A stretch of 64,000 nt of DNA from Pseudomonadota bacterium (GCA_018241525.1 JAFEDR010000001.1:434001-498000), one strand, 5' to 3'; counted from the stretch's first letter, positions 19,360 to 31,518 are shown. A program made the numbers and translations. The notes: a model not told the origin generated them from the letters alone.

Positions 19360-19431
19360 CTGGGAAACCTCTGGAAAAACGCTGTCCGGGATGCGCCGCC
19401 CGCGGGCGCGCTGGCCGGCGGCGGGTGGGGT

Positions 19432-19461
19432 AGAATAGGTGCTTGCCACAGTTGATTTCAA
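19432..19461 (-). promoter_or_regulatory. Possible promoter of the PuuD-like gene
   Basis: On the minus strand TTGAAA (19461-19456), 18 bases and TATTCT (19437-19432) lie about 70 bases upstream of the PuuD-like ATG, in the region shared with the divergent DUF1289 gene. Confidence 0.4.
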
Positions 19462-19500
19462 CCAGACCCGCCCGCACCTAGGGCGTAACCACGGAACCGC

Positions 19501-19698
19501 ATGTCGCTCAGCGCTCCGAATTCGCCGTGCATCGGCATCTGCAACATCGGCCCGGCGGGCTGGTGCGTCGGCTGCTATCGCACGCTGCCGGAGATCGCCG
19601 GCTGGATGCGGCTCGATGCCGCGGCGCAGTGGACGGTGATCCGCGCGTGCGAGACGCGCCGCGCGGCAAGCGCACGCGGCGCGACCGGCAGCGTCTGA
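19501..19698 (+). CDS. DUF1289 small cysteine-rich protein
   Basis: This 65-residue protein matches DUF1289: SPCIGICNIGPAGWCVGCYRTLPEI with four cysteines in a CxxxC...CxxC-type arrangement, then a conserved tryptophan. The cysteines suggest metal or Fe-S binding; the function is unknown. It lies 29 bases before the monothiol glutaredoxin gene grxD, an Fe-S carrier, which makes an Fe-S-related role a reasonable guess. Confidence 0.88.
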   Translation: MSLSAPNSPCIGICNIGPAGWCVGCYRTLPEIAGWMRLDAAAQWTVIRACETRRAASARGATGSV

Positions 19699-19727
19699 GC
19701 GAAGCTTTCGCCACGAGGAACGAATCG

Positions 19728-20060
19728 ATGAGCCAGTCCGACGTCAGCGCGCGCATCGCCGCGCACATTTCCCAGGCCCCGGTGGTGCTGTTCATGAAGG
19801 GCACGCCGGACTTCCCGCAGTGCGGCTTCTCGGCGCAGGCGGTCGCTGCGCTCAACGCATGCCACGCGTCGTTCCACTCGGTGAACATCTTCGAGGACCC
19901 GGAGCTGCGCGAGGCGCTGAAGGCCTACTCGAACTGGCCGACGTACCCGCAGCTCTACGTCAAGGGTGAGCTCTTGGGCGGCTGCGACATCGTCCTGCAG
20001 ATGTACCGCAGCGGCGAGCTCAAGCCGGTCCTCGCCGAGGCCGGCGCGGTCGCCGCCTGA
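19728..20060 (+). CDS. grxD: Monothiol glutaredoxin, Grx4 family
   Basis: This 110-residue protein carries the monothiol CGFS active site in FMKGTPDFPQCGFSAQAV, followed by FEDPELREALKAYSNWPTYP and LLGGCDIV for glutathione binding. Members form Fe-S-bridged dimers and deliver clusters. GAGGA lies about nine bases before the ATG. It converges on rnt with only four bases between stops. Confidence 0.96.
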   Translation: MSQSDVSARIAAHISQAPVVLFMKGTPDFPQCGFSAQAVAALNACHASFHSVNIFEDPELREALKAYSNWPTYPQLYVKGELLGGCDIVLQMYRSGELKPVLAEAGAVAA

Positions 20061-20064
20061 GGCT

Positions 20065-20769
20065 TCAGCCCTCGTCCGGCTCGAGCGGCGCCGGCTCGAC
20101 CATCGGGTTGCGAGCCTCGTCGTCGAGCGCCGCCAGCGCCGCGAAGCGGCCGCGCGCCGCGGCAAAGATCGGCCGGAACTGATTGCAGACCTCGCAGAAG
20201 AGGTCGGCGGTTCGCTCCGCGTCGTAGCGCGCGGAGTGCGCGGATTCCGGCTCCCACGCCATCCCCGAGGCCACCACCGCGCGCGACAGCACCGTCTGTC
20301 CGAATGCGACACCGGCGAGCGTCGCCGTGTCGAAGCAGCTGAACGGGTGGAACGGATTGCGCTTGATCCCGCAGCGCGCGACCGCGGCGTTCAGGAAGCC
20401 GAGGTCGAAGGCCGCGTTGTGGCCGACCAGGATCGCCCGGGTGCAGTCGGCGTCCTTGATCGCGGCGCGCACTTCCTTGAAGAGCCGGCCGAGCGCATCG
20501 CGCTCCGGCAACGCCGGCCGCAGCGGGTGGTGCGGATCGATGCCGTTGACCGCCAGCGAGGCGGGGTCGAGTCGAGCGCCCGGGAACGGCTGCACGTGGA
20601 ATCGCCAGGTCTGTTCGCGATGCAGCACGCCGTCCGGGTCGAGGCGCAACGCGACCGCGGCGATCTCGAGCAGCGCGTCAGTCGCCGACAGGAAGCCGCC
20701 GGTCTCGCAGTCCACCACCACGGGCAGGAAGCCGCGAAAGCGATCCTTCATCTGGTAGGCGTCGCCCAT
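20065..20769 (-). CDS. rnt: Ribonuclease T
   Basis: The 234-residue DEDDh-family 3'-5' exonuclease trims tRNA and other stable-RNA 3' ends. VVVDCETGGF holds the first acidic residues. LVGHNAAFDLGFLN and HSARYDAERTADLF supply the remaining D, H and D residues. The ATG at 20769 gives MGDAYQMKDRF; an internal ATG at 20751 is possible. It follows pyrC by four bases in the same direction, the same pairing seen in pseudomonads. Confidence 0.95.
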   Translation of the reverse strand: MGDAYQMKDRFRGFLPVVVDCETGGFLSATDALLEIAAVALRLDPDGVLHREQTWRFHVQPFPGARLDPASLAVNGIDPHHPLRPALPERDALGRLFKEVRAAIKDADCTRAILVGHNAAFDLGFLNAAVARCGIKRNPFHPFSCFDTATLAGVAFGQTVLSRAVVASGMAWEPESAHSARYDAERTADLFCEVCNQFRPIFAAARGRFAALAALDDEARNPMVEPAPLEPDEG

Positions 20770-20773
20770 CGGT

Positions 20774-21814
20774 TCAGGCCCCCGCGCCTGCGAGCCGCCA
20801 GCCAACGCTTTCGCCGGCGCGGAACGGTACCAGCGTCTCGGCGCCGAACGGATAGCTCGCCGGGACCGGCCAGGGCTCCCGTCGTAGGGTGATCGTGTCC
20901 GCGTGGCGCGGCAGCCGGTAGAAATCCGGTCCGTGCAGGCTCGCGAATCCCTCGAGCCGGTCGAGGCGGCCGGCCTGCTCGAACGCCTCGGCGTAGAGCT
21001 CGATGCCGGCGTGCGCGGAGTAGACGCCGGCGCAGCCGCAAGCGGCCTCCTTCGCGCCCCGGGCATGCGGTGCGCTGTCGGTGCCGAGGAAGAACTGCGT
21101 GCTGCCGGAAGTGGCCGCCTCGACGAGCGCCTGGCGGTGGCGCTCGCGCTTCAGCACGGGCAGGCAGTAGTGGTGCGGCCGCAGCCCTCCGTCGAAAAGG
21201 GCATTGCGGCTCAGGAGCAGGTGCTGCGGCGTGATCGTCGCCGCGAGCTTCGCGCCCGCGTCGCGCACGAACGCCACGCCGTCGAGCGTGGTGACGTGCT
21301 CGAGCACGATCCGCAGCCGCGGGTGGCGGCGCACGACGCCGGTCAGCACCCGCTCGATGAAAGCCGCCTCCCGGTCGAACACGTCGACGGCGGGGTCGGT
21401 CACTTCGCCGTGCACGAGCAGCGGCAGGTCGTGCTCCTCGAGCGCCGCCAGTGCCGCGTGGACCCGTTCGATGGCGGTGACGCCGGAATCGGAGTTCGTG
21501 GTCGCGCCGGCCGGGTAGTACTTGACGCCGTGCACGAAGCCGCTCGCCTTGGCGCGGGCGATCTCCGCGGCGCTCGTGTTGTCGGTCAGGTAAAGGGTCA
21601 TCAGCGGCTCGAAGCGGCTCCCGGCCGGCAGCGCCGCGAGGATGCGCTCGCGGTAGGCGGCGGCGAGTTCCGTGGTGGTGACCGGCGGCTTCAGGTTCGG
21701 CATCACGATCGCGCGTCCGAAGCGCGCAGCCGTGTGCCCGAGCACGGCGGCGAGCGCCGCCCCGTCGCGCAGGTGCAGGTGCCAGTCGTCAGGACGGCGC
21801 AGCGTCAGGTTCAT
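20774..21814 (-). CDS. pyrC: Dihydroorotase
   Basis: This 346-residue class II dihydroorotase performs the third step of pyrimidine synthesis. The zinc ligands appear in [10 protein letters not shown]. The carbamylated lysine is in [18 protein letters not shown], further histidines are in LLVHGEV and [10 protein letters not shown], and the catalytic aspartate is in [14 protein letters not shown]. The ATG at 21814 overlaps the stop of the upstream M17 peptidase gene (ATGA). Confidence 0.97.
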   Translation of the reverse strand: MNLTLRRPDDWHLHLRDGAALAAVLGHTAARFGRAIVMPNLKPPVTTTELAAAYRERILAALPAGSRFEPLMTLYLTDNTSAAEIARAKASGFVHGVKYYPAGATTNSDSGVTAIERVHAALAALEEHDLPLLVHGEVTDPAVDVFDREAAFIERVLTGVVRRHPRLRIVLEHVTTLDGVAFVRDAGAKLAATITPQHLLLSRNALFDGGLRPHHYCLPVLKRERHRQALVEAATSGSTQFFLGTDSAPHARGAKEAACGCAGVYSAHAGIELYAEAFEQAGRLDRLEGFASLHGPDFYRLPRHADTITLRREPWPVPASYPFGAETLVPFRAGESVGWRLAGAGA

Positions 21815-23334
21815 CGCGCGCCGGGCCGGCGGGCCAGTGCGCGCAGGAACGCCGGGTCGTTGAGCAGCGTCGTCGCGAAGCGCACGCCGAAGCCGGTCGC
21901 GGGCCCGGGCGCATGCGCGAGGCCGCCGGCCCGCTCGGCGGCCGACAGGTCGACGTGTACCCACGGGATGCCGGCACCGACGAAGCGCGACAGGAAGCGG
22001 CCCGCGTAGATGTGGTCGCCCTTGCCGTCGAGCAGACACTGCACGACGTCCGCGACCGGGCTGTCGAGGTCGTCGTCGAAGTCCGCCGGCAGCGGCAGAT
22101 TCCAGACTCGCTCGCCGCTCGCACGGCCGGCGCCCTCCAGGTGGTCGCGCAGCGCCGGATCGTTGGTGAACACGCCCGAGATCCGCTCGGTCAGTGCGGT
22201 GATGCAGGCGCCGGTCAGCGTCGCGAAGTCGATGATCAGGGCCGGCCGGCTGCGCGAGGCGATCGCGAGCGCATCGGCGAGCACCATGCGGCCCTCGGCG
22301 TCCGTGTGCATGACCTGGATCGTGGTGCCGTTCGCGGCGGTGACAACGTCCTGCTGCGTGTAGCTGTCCGGGCCTATGCGGTTCTCGGCGAGCGCCAGCC
22401 AGGCATCGACGGGCCGCGGGTAGCGGGTCTCGGTTAGCGCGGCGAGGATGCCGAGCGCGACGGCGCTGCCGGTCATGTCGCCGTGCATGTCGAGCATGGA
22501 TTTCGGCGACTTCAGGTTGAGTCCGCCGGTGTCGAAGCACAGCCCCTTGCCGACCAGCGCCAGCGGCGCGGCGGGGCTGCCGCGCCCGCGCCGCACGGCG
22601 GGTCGGTACTCGAGCTTGACCAGTGCAGCGTCACGGCGCGGGCTGCCCTGCGCCACGGCGAGGAAGGCGCCGGCACCGAGGCGGCGCAGCTCGCGCTCGC
22701 CGTAGACGCGCATGCGCCAGCGGTGGCGCCGCGCGAGCACGCCGAGCACGCGCCGGTAGCTGCCCGGGTACAGGACGTTGGGAGGCAGCTGCGCGAGCCA
22801 GCGCGTCAGCCGCGCCCCGGACTCGATCGCGCCGGTGCGGGCGATCTCTGCCGCGCCGCAAACGGCGACGCGCGGCGACCACGGTCGCGGCGGCCGGGAC
22901 TTCTGCTGCGGGCGCCCCTCGGTCGCCGCGGCGAGCGCCGCCAGCAGCGCCTCGGCCGCCGGCGGGTCGCCGCGGCGCGCGTCGGCCAGTGCCGCGATCC
23001 CGAGCCGGGGCGGCCGCGCGGCGGCGACCTCCTTGACCATGCGTGCGGCGAGCGTCAGCACCTGAAACGCGTCGGCGCGCTCGGGCCGCAGGCCGACGAC
23101 GATCCTGAGCCCCGCGCGGGTCGGCGCGCTGACCGAAAAGCACTGGCCCGGTGCCGACCGCAGGCGCGCCTGCTCGCGCTGCAGCAGCGCACCGTGCGGC
23201 AGCTCGTGCAGGTCCGCAAGCCGCCCCGCGTCGACCATCAGCAGCAGCGCGTCGAGCCGCTCGAGCCACGTCGCGCGCAGCGGCGCCGCGGCGCGCGTGA
23301 CTGAAAGTTTTCCACCCGGGGGCAGCAGTTTCAC
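21811..23334 (-). CDS. M17 leucyl-aminopeptidase family protein (divergent paralogue)
   Basis: The 507-residue protein has an M17 catalytic domain: [20 protein letters not shown] with the metal-binding Lys and Asp, LALAENRIG, and [14 protein letters not shown] with the active-site arginine. The N-terminal domain is poorly conserved. A second M17 gene, a canonical pepA by its operon position, starts at the right edge of the window, so this is a paralogue. GTG at 23334 (GTG AAA CTG) is the start. It is divergent from aceE. Confidence 0.9.
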   Translation of the reverse strand: MKLLPPGGKLSVTRAAAPLRATWLERLDALLLMVDAGRLADLHELPHGALLQREQARLRSAPGQCFSVSAPTRAGLRIVVGLRPERADAFQVLTLAARMVKEVAAARPPRLGIAALADARRGDPPAAEALLAALAAATEGRPQQKSRPPRPWSPRVAVCGAAEIARTGAIESGARLTRWLAQLPPNVLYPGSYRRVLGVLARRHRWRMRVYGERELRRLGAGAFLAVAQGSPRRDAALVKLEYRPAVRRGRGSPAAPLALVGKGLCFDTGGLNLKSPKSMLDMHGDMTGSAVALGILAALTETRYPRPVDAWLALAENRIGPDSYTQQDVVTAANGTTIQVMHTDAEGRMVLADALAIASRSRPALIIDFATLTGACITALTERISGVFTNDPALRDHLEGAGRASGERVWNLPLPADFDDDLDSPVADVVQCLLDGKGDHIYAGRFLSRFVGAGIPWVHVDLSAAERAGGLAHAPGPATGFGVRFATTLLNDPAFLRALARRPGAR

Positions 23335-23348
23335 GATCGGACCTTGCC

Positions 23349-23377
23349 TTGACCCACCCTACTCAAAGCCAGATGAT
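23349..23377 (+). promoter_or_regulatory. Probable promoter of the aceE-aceF-lpdA operon
   Basis: TTGACC (23349-23354), a 17-base spacer and GATGAT (23372-23377) lie about 50 bases before the aceE ATG, in the spacer shared with the divergent peptidase gene. I see no clear PdhR operator. Confidence 0.45.
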
Positions 23378-23428
23378 ATCGGAGTCGCGCCCCCGGGCGT
23401 GCCGCTGACGCGGTGGACCCCGCAACGC

Positions 23429-26092
<2,664 letters not shown>

Positions 26093-26096
26093 CGTC

Positions 26097-27503
26097 ATGG
26101 CGAAGCGCATCGCGGTCCCGGATCTCGGCGACTTCAAGGACGTCGCGGTCGTCGACGTGATGGTCGAGGTCGGCGACGTGCTCGAGCTCGAGACGCCGCT
26201 CGCCACGCTCGAGACCGAGAAGGCGACCATGGACGTGCCGGCGACGATCGCCGGCCGCGTCACCAACGTGATGATCCGCAAGGGCGACCGCGTCTCGACC
26301 GGCTCGCCGGTCGTCGAGGTCGAGCCGCTGCCGGCGGCGACCGACGTGGATCCGACCATCCGCCATCCGTCGTTGAGCGCCCCGGCGGCGGCCGCGGCGC
26401 CCGCACCGCCGGCCGCGGCGCCCACGTCGCCGGCCCCGACCTCGACTCCGATCCCGGCACCGGTTCAAGCTCCAGCGCCGGCGCCGGTGGCGCCACCGGT
26501 CGCGGCCGCTCCGTCGCCCAAAGCGTCGGCCGCGCCGGCCGCGCCCTCGCAGCTGACGGCGGGCCAGGCGCCGGTCGAGGACATTGGCTTCGCGCGCACC
26601 CACGCAAGCCCCTCGGTGCGCCTGCTGGCCCGCGAGCTCGGCGTCGACCTGACGCGGGTCACCGGCACCGGCCCGAAGGGCCGCATCACGCACGAGAACG
26701 TCAAGGAGTGGGTGAAGCGGGCGCTCACGACCCCGGCAGCCGCCGGTGCCACGGGCGGAGCGCTGCCGCGCGTGCCCGAGGTGGACTTCGCGAAGTTCGG
26801 CCCGGTGGACGTGCAGCCGCTGACGCGCATCCAGAAGATCTCCGGGCCGCGGCTGCACGCGAGCTGGGTGAACCTGCCGCACGTCACCCAGTTCGACGAG
26901 GCCGACATCACGGCGCTCGAGGACGTGCGCGGCAAGCTCAAGCAGAAAGCGCTCGATGAGGGCATCAAGCTCACGCCGCTGGCCTTCATCCTGCGCGCGT
27001 GCGCGAAGGTGCTGCAGCAGTTCCCGCGCTTCAACGCCTCGCTGGACGCGCGCGGCGAGAACCTCGTCTACAAGAAGTACCTGCACCTCGGCTTCGCGGC
27101 GGACACGCCGAACGGGCTGGTCGTGCCGGTGCTCAAGGACGCGGATCGCAAGGACGTCTACGAACTCGCGCGCGAGCTCGCGAACCTGTCGGAGAAGGCG
27201 CGCGCCGGCAAGCTGTCCGCCGCCGACATGCAGGGAGGCTGCTTCACGGTCTCGAGCCTCGGCGGTATCGGCGGCACGGCCTTCACGCCGATCATCAATG
27301 CCCCCGAGGTCGCGATCCTCGGCGTGTCGCGCTCGTCGATGAAGCCGGTCTATGTCGACGGCCAGTTCGTGCCGCGACTGATGCTGCCCCTGTCGCTGTC
27401 CTACGACCACCGGGTCATCGACGGTGCCGAGGCGGCGCGCTTCACGACCGCGCTGGCCGCGGCGCTCGCCGACGCCCGCGGACTCGTCGAGGCGGTGCCG
27501 TGA
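26097..27503 (+). CDS. aceF: Dihydrolipoyllysine acetyltransferase (PDH E2)
   Basis: The 468-residue E2 core has a single lipoyl domain (1-75) with the lipoylated lysine in ETEKATMDVP, a very long Ala/Pro linker (about 80-165) and a peripheral-subunit-binding domain (ASPSVRLLARELGVDL...GPKGRI). The catalytic domain ends with SYDHRVIDGAEAARF, which holds the active histidine. E. coli AceF has three lipoyl domains; one is normal for many bacteria. The stop overlaps the GTG start of lpdA. Confidence 0.97.
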   Translation: MAKRIAVPDLGDFKDVAVVDVMVEVGDVLELETPLATLETEKATMDVPATIAGRVTNVMIRKGDRVSTGSPVVEVEPLPAATDVDPTIRHPSLSAPAAAAAPAPPAAAPTSPAPTSTPIPAPVQAPAPAPVAPPVAAAPSPKASAAPAAPSQLTAGQAPVEDIGFARTHASPSVRLLARELGVDLTRVTGTGPKGRITHENVKEWVKRALTTPAAAGATGGALPRVPEVDFAKFGPVDVQPLTRIQKISGPRLHASWVNLPHVTQFDEADITALEDVRGKLKQKALDEGIKLTPLAFILRACAKVLQQFPRFNASLDARGENLVYKKYLHLGFAADTPNGLVVPVLKDADRKDVYELARELANLSEKARAGKLSAADMQGGCFTVSSLGGIGGTAFTPIINAPEVAILGVSRSSMKPVYVDGQFVPRLMLPLSLSYDHRVIDGAEAARFTTALAAALADARGLVEAVP

Positions 27504-29326
27504 CAGGCCCCGCGGCGGGCGGGCGCGAGGTCCGGGTCCCGGCCCTCGGCGACTTCAAGGACGTACCGGTCATCGAGGTGCTGGTCGCCGTCGGCCAGTC
27601 GATCGCCGAGAACGATGCGCTGGTCACGCTCGAGAGCGACAAGGCAACCATGGACGTGCCGGCGCCGTTCGCCGGCGTGGTCCGCGAGGTTCGGGTCAAG
27701 GTCGGCGATCGCGTCGCCGAGGGCAGCGTGCTCGCCCTCGTCGAGGCCGAATCGGGCGCGGCCATGGCGGAACCGGCGGTGACCGCAGCGGCACCGGCAC
27801 CTGCAGCCGCAGCCGCAGCCGCAAGTGCACCGGCGGCGTCGGCCAGTGGCCGTACCGGCGACACGGCGCGGCTCGCGCGCCCCGTGATCTCCGCCGCGGC
27901 AGCCGACGAGCCTGCGGCGGACGTGACGCTGCCACTGGTCGTACTCGGCGCAGGCCCGGGCGGCTACACGGCGGCGTTCCGGGCGGCGGACCTCGGGCTC
28001 AAAGTCGGACTGATCGAGCGCGCCCCGACGCTCGGTGGCGTCTGCCTCAATGTCGGCTGCATCCCGTCGAAGGCCTTGCTGCACGCCGCCCAGGTGATCG
28101 ACGAGGCGGCGGCGATGGCGGCCGCGGGGGTAAGCTTCGGCGCGCCGCAGATCGACCTCGACCGGCTGCGTGCCTGGAAGCATCGGGTCGTGAGCCGCCT
28201 GACCTCGGGGCTCAACGCGCTCGCCAAGCAGCGCAAGGTCGAGGTGCTGCGCGGCGAGGCCCGGTTCCTCTCGCCGCACCGGCTCGAGCTGCGCGGCGAA
28301 GGTGGCCGCCGCGTGATCGCCTTCGAGCAGTGCATCGTCGCCGCAGGTTCAGAGGTGGTGCGCATGCCGGGCGCTCCGGACGATCCGCGCATCATCGACT
28401 CGACGGGCGCACTGGAGCTCACCGACCGCCCGGCGCGGCTGCTGGTGATCGGCGGCGGCATCATCGGTCTCGAGATGGCGTGCGTGTACGCGGCGCTCGG
28501 CTCGAAGATCACGGTCGTCGAGCTCGCCCCGGGGCTGATCCCGGGTTGCGACCGCGACCTCGTGCGCCCGCTCGAGAAGCGCCTGCGCGGCCACTACGAG
28601 GGGATCCACACCGGGGTCAAGGTCACCGCGATGGCCGCGGCGCCCGAGGGCATCCGCGTGACCTTCGAGGGCAGCGGTGCGCCGGCCGCGCAAAGCTACG
28701 ATCGCGTGCTGGTCGCGATCGGCCGGCGACCCAACGGCCGTGCGATCGGCGCGGAGGCCGCCGGCGTCGCCGTCGACGAGCGCGGCTTCATCCCGGTGGA
28801 CCGGCAGCAGCGCACCAACGTCGCGCACATCTTCGCGATCGGTGACGTCGTCGGCCAGCCGATGCTCGCGCACAAGGCGACCCACGAGGGCAAGGTGGCG
28901 GCGGAAGTGGCCGCCGGCCTCAAGCGGGCGTTCGATGCGCGCGTCATTCCATCGGTGGCCTACACCGATCCCGAGATCGCCTGGGTGGGGCTGACCGAGA
29001 CCGAGGCGCAGGCGAAGGGCATCAAGGTCGGCAAGGGCGCGTTCCCGTGGATCGCGTCGGGCCGGTCGCTGGCCCTCGGCCGCGAGGAAGGGTTCACGAA
29101 GCTGCTGTTCGACCCCGACAGCCACCGCGTGCTCGGTGCCGGGATCGTCGGCACGAACGCGGGCGAGCTGATCGCCGAGGTGGCGCTGGCCATCGAGATG
29201 GGGGCGGACGCCCACGACATCGGCCTCACGATCCACGCCCACCCGACGCTGTCCGAGACCGTGGCGTTCTCGGCCGAGGCATTCGAGGGGACGCTGACGG
29301 ACCTGTACCTGCCGAAGAAATCCTGA
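27500..29326 (+). CDS. lpdA: Dihydrolipoamide dehydrogenase with N-terminal lipoyl domain (PDH E3)
   Basis: This 608-residue E3 reoxidises dihydrolipoamide with NAD+. Residues 1-80 form an extra lipoyl domain with LESDKATMDVP, joined by an Ala-rich linker to the flavoprotein. The flavoprotein shows GAGPGGYTAAFRAADLG, the redox disulfide GGVCLNVGCIPSK, the NAD site VIGGGIIGLEMA, FAIGDV and the C-terminal HAHPTLSE with the catalytic His-Glu pair. Fused lipoyl-E3 proteins are known in several proteobacteria. GTG at 27500 overlaps the aceF stop. Confidence 0.96.
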   Translation: MTGPAAGGREVRVPALGDFKDVPVIEVLVAVGQSIAENDALVTLESDKATMDVPAPFAGVVREVRVKVGDRVAEGSVLALVEAESGAAMAEPAVTAAAPAPAAAAAAASAPAASASGRTGDTARLARPVISAAAADEPAADVTLPLVVLGAGPGGYTAAFRAADLGLKVGLIERAPTLGGVCLNVGCIPSKALLHAAQVIDEAAAMAAAGVSFGAPQIDLDRLRAWKHRVVSRLTSGLNALAKQRKVEVLRGEARFLSPHRLELRGEGGRRVIAFEQCIVAAGSEVVRMPGAPDDPRIIDSTGALELTDRPARLLVIGGGIIGLEMACVYAALGSKITVVELAPGLIPGCDRDLVRPLEKRLRGHYEGIHTGVKVTAMAAAPEGIRVTFEGSGAPAAQSYDRVLVAIGRRPNGRAIGAEAAGVAVDERGFIPVDRQQRTNVAHIFAIGDVVGQPMLAHKATHEGKVAAEVAAGLKRAFDARVIPSVAYTDPEIAWVGLTETEAQAKGIKVGKGAFPWIASGRSLALGREEGFTKLLFDPDSHRVLGAGIVGTNAGELIAEVALAIEMGADAHDIGLTIHAHPTLSETVAFSAEAFEGTLTDLYLPKKS

Positions 29327-29344
29327 AGCGGCCCGGCCGCGAGC

Positions 29345-30718
29345 TCAGTGCGCCGAGCCGCCGATCGCGAGCGGCAGCTCCAGGACGGCCCGCAGCCCCG
29401 GACCTGCGTCGCCGAGCAGCAGCTCGGCATGGTGCAAGCGCGCGACCGCGGCGACCAGCGACAGGCCGAGACCTGATCCCGGCAGGCCCGAGCTGCCCGG
29501 CAGGCGCCGGAAGCGCTGGGTCGCGAGCTCGCGATGCTCCGCCGGGATGCCGGGACCGCGATCCTCGACCTCGAGGCGGGCATTGGCGCCGGCGCGGGTC
29601 AGGCGCAGCGCCACCGGCGTGCCGCGGCCGTACTTGAGCGCGTTGTCGAGCAGGTTCGACAGCGCCTGCGCGAGCAGCTGGCGATGGCCGCGCACGCTGA
29701 GCCCGGGGTCGATGGCGACCGAGAGCTGACCGGGCGCCGCGACCGGTTGGTAGAACTCCGCGAGGTCGGCCGCGACCGCGCTCAGGTCGACCTCGTCGAG
29801 CGGCGCAGTCCCGGACTCGGCCAGCGCGATCCGCAACAGCCCCTGCAGCGTCTCGCTGAGCCGGTCGATCTCGGCGAGGACCGCATCGGCCGCGGCCGCC
29901 GCCGCCGGCTCGCGGGCGGTCTGGCGAGCGTCCTGGGCGGCGCCGCGGATGCGGTTGAGGTGCCCGCGCAGGTCGTGCGCAGTGCTGTCGAGCACCGCAC
30001 GCATGGTCGTCGTCAGCTGCTCGACGCGACCCAGCAGCTCGTTGAAGCGTGACACCAGCGCGTCGACCTCGTCGCCGCTGCCGGTCAGCGCCAGCCGCTC
30101 GCCGAGGTTGCCGGCCGCGATGCGGCCGGCACTCGCGCTGATGGCCTGGGCGGCGCGCGAGAGGCGCCGTCCGAGCCACCAGCCGCCGAGGGCCCCGAAG
30201 AGCAGCGTCACGAGCACCGCCCAGGCGAGGCTGCGCAGCATCACCGCGCGGAACGTGCGCCGGTCCTGCACGTCGTGACCGACCAGCAGCCGGTAGCCGC
30301 CGCCGAGCTCGGCCACCTTGGCGCGGATGCGCCGGCTGGCATTAGCGTCGCCGCGCGTGACGGCGACGTCGAATTCGGCCCAGCCACCCGGCTGCACCGC
30401 CAGCTCCGGCAGCACCACGACGTTGCCGGCGAGGAAGTCGCCGCGCGGCCCGCGCAGCTCGTAGACGCCGCCGCGCACCCACGGGTCCTCGGCACGGTCG
30501 ACGACGGTGGTGACGAACGCATCGAGGTCGCGCTCGCGAAAGTCCTCGGAGAGGCCCTGCGCCTCGAGCGCGATCAGCTGGTCGCCTTCCTCGGCGATCA
30601 GGCGCGACGTGCCGAGGTAGACGCCGCCGAGCACGGCCATCATCGACACGGCCAGCAGCCCGGCGTGCAGCACCGCCAGCCGGGCGATCGAGGAGCGCGC
30701 GAAGCCGACGAGCGCCAC
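29345..30718 (-). CDS. Sensor histidine kinase
   Basis: This 457-residue membrane kinase has an N-terminal helix (about 13-35), a periplasmic domain of about 120 residues and a second helix (about 160-182) leading to HAMP. The phosphoacceptor His lies in STAHDLRGHLNRI, followed by N box NLLDNALKYG, G1 DRGPGIP and G2 GSGLGLSLV. It follows the response regulator gene by nine bases. The input signal is unknown; the periplasmic region resembles no named sensor I can identify. Confidence 0.92.
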   Translation of the reverse strand: MALVGFARSSIARLAVLHAGLLAVSMMAVLGGVYLGTSRLIAEEGDQLIALEAQGLSEDFRERDLDAFVTTVVDRAEDPWVRGGVYELRGPRGDFLAGNVVVLPELAVQPGGWAEFDVAVTRGDANASRRIRAKVAELGGGYRLLVGHDVQDRRTFRAVMLRSLAWAVLVTLLFGALGGWWLGRRLSRAAQAISASAGRIAAGNLGERLALTGSGDEVDALVSRFNELLGRVEQLTTTMRAVLDSTAHDLRGHLNRIRGAAQDARQTAREPAAAAAADAVLAEIDRLSETLQGLLRIALAESGTAPLDEVDLSAVAADLAEFYQPVAAPGQLSVAIDPGLSVRGHRQLLAQALSNLLDNALKYGRGTPVALRLTRAGANARLEVEDRGPGIPAEHRELATQRFRRLPGSSGLPGSGLGLSLVAAVARLHHAELLLGDAGPGLRAVLELPLAIGGSAH

Positions 30719-30727
30719 GGCGCCGGC

Positions 30728-31405
30728 TCAGGGATCTTCGGTCAGCGTATAGCCCGCGCCGCGCACCGTGTGCAGCAGCTGGCGCTCGAAGCCCTTGTCG
30801 ATGGCCTGGCGGAGCCGGCTGATGTGCACGTCGATGACGTTGGTCTTCGGGTCGAAGTGGTAGTCCCAGACGCCCTCGAGGATCATCGTGCGGGTCACGA
30901 CCTGGCCGGCGTGGCGCATCAGGAACTCGAGCAGCTGGAACTCGCGTGCGGTCAGCTCGATCTTGCGCCCGGCGCGGGTCACGCGCCGCGCGCGGGCGTC
31001 GAGCTCGAGGTCGGCGACCTTGAGCCTGGCGACGAAGCCGGCCTCGCCCTGGCGGCGGGCGAGGGCATCGAGGCGCGCGGCCAGCTCCTCGAGGTGGTAG
31101 GGCTTGGCGAGGTAGTCGTCGCCGCCGGCGCGCAGGCCCTGGATCCGCTCGTCGACCTCGTCGAGCGCGCTCAGGATCAGAATCGGCACCGCGCTGCCGG
31201 CCGCTCGCAGCTGCTTGACGATTTCGAGGCCGTCGAGCTTCGGCAGCATCCGGTCGAGCACCAGCACGTCGTAGTTGCCCGCCTCGGCGGCCTTGAGCCC
31301 GGCCTCGCCGTCGAAGGCCTGTTCGACGGCATGCCCGAGCTCACGCAGTCCCTTGAGCAGGTAGTCGCTGGCGCGGCGGTCGTCCTCGACGAGCAGGATC
31401 TTCAT
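30728..31405 (-). CDS. OmpR/PhoB-family response regulator
   Basis: The 225-residue protein has a receiver domain with acidic pocket E8-D9, phosphoacceptor D51 (VLDRMLPKLDG), S79 in ILSA and K101 (LAKPY), then a winged-helix DNA-binding domain (about 125-222). The C-terminal VWDYHFDPKTNVIDVHISRLR resembles the CusR/CopR-type subgroup. The ATG at 31405 is the family start; a longer frame upstream is not needed. A palindromic box lies about 55 bases upstream, between this gene and the divergent exported protein. Confidence 0.94.
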   Translation of the reverse strand: MKILLVEDDRRASDYLLKGLRELGHAVEQAFDGEAGLKAAEAGNYDVLVLDRMLPKLDGLEIVKQLRAAGSAVPILILSALDEVDERIQGLRAGGDDYLAKPYHLEELAARLDALARRQGEAGFVARLKVADLELDARARRVTRAGRKIELTAREFQLLEFLMRHAGQVVTRTMILEGVWDYHFDPKTNVIDVHISRLRQAIDKGFERQLLHTVRGAGYTLTEDP

Positions 31406-31457
31406 GGCTCCCTCGGCCTCAAGGATACGGCAACTCGTGCGCCGCAGCCGGGCGAAC

Positions 31458-31485
31458 CTTAAGGACATTTAACGCGGATGTAAGG
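31458..31485. promoter_or_regulatory. Putative response-regulator operator (CCTTAAGG box)
   Basis: The palindrome CCTTAAGG (31457-31464) is followed by TTTAAC (31469 region) and GTAAGG (31480-31485), so similar half-sites recur at about 10-11 base steps on one face of the helix. The site is an AT-rich island in very GC-rich DNA between a response-regulator gene and a divergent gene. It resembles tandem CTTAAG-type sites of PmrA/QseB-like regulators. Binding by this regulator is inference. Confidence 0.45.
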
Positions 31486-31518
31486 CGGCCGGGGGGGTTG
31501 CCGGGCTAGGCTCCGGGC

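Noticed and set aside
19431..19436. TAGAAT as a plus-strand -10 element for the DUF1289 gene
   Set aside because: No -35 at a workable distance; the overlapping minus-strand TTGAAA-18-TATTCT is the better reading.
23297..23428. Longer aceE start at 23297
   Set aside because: It overlaps the divergent peptidase start, includes the promoter-like sequence and adds residues not found in AceE.
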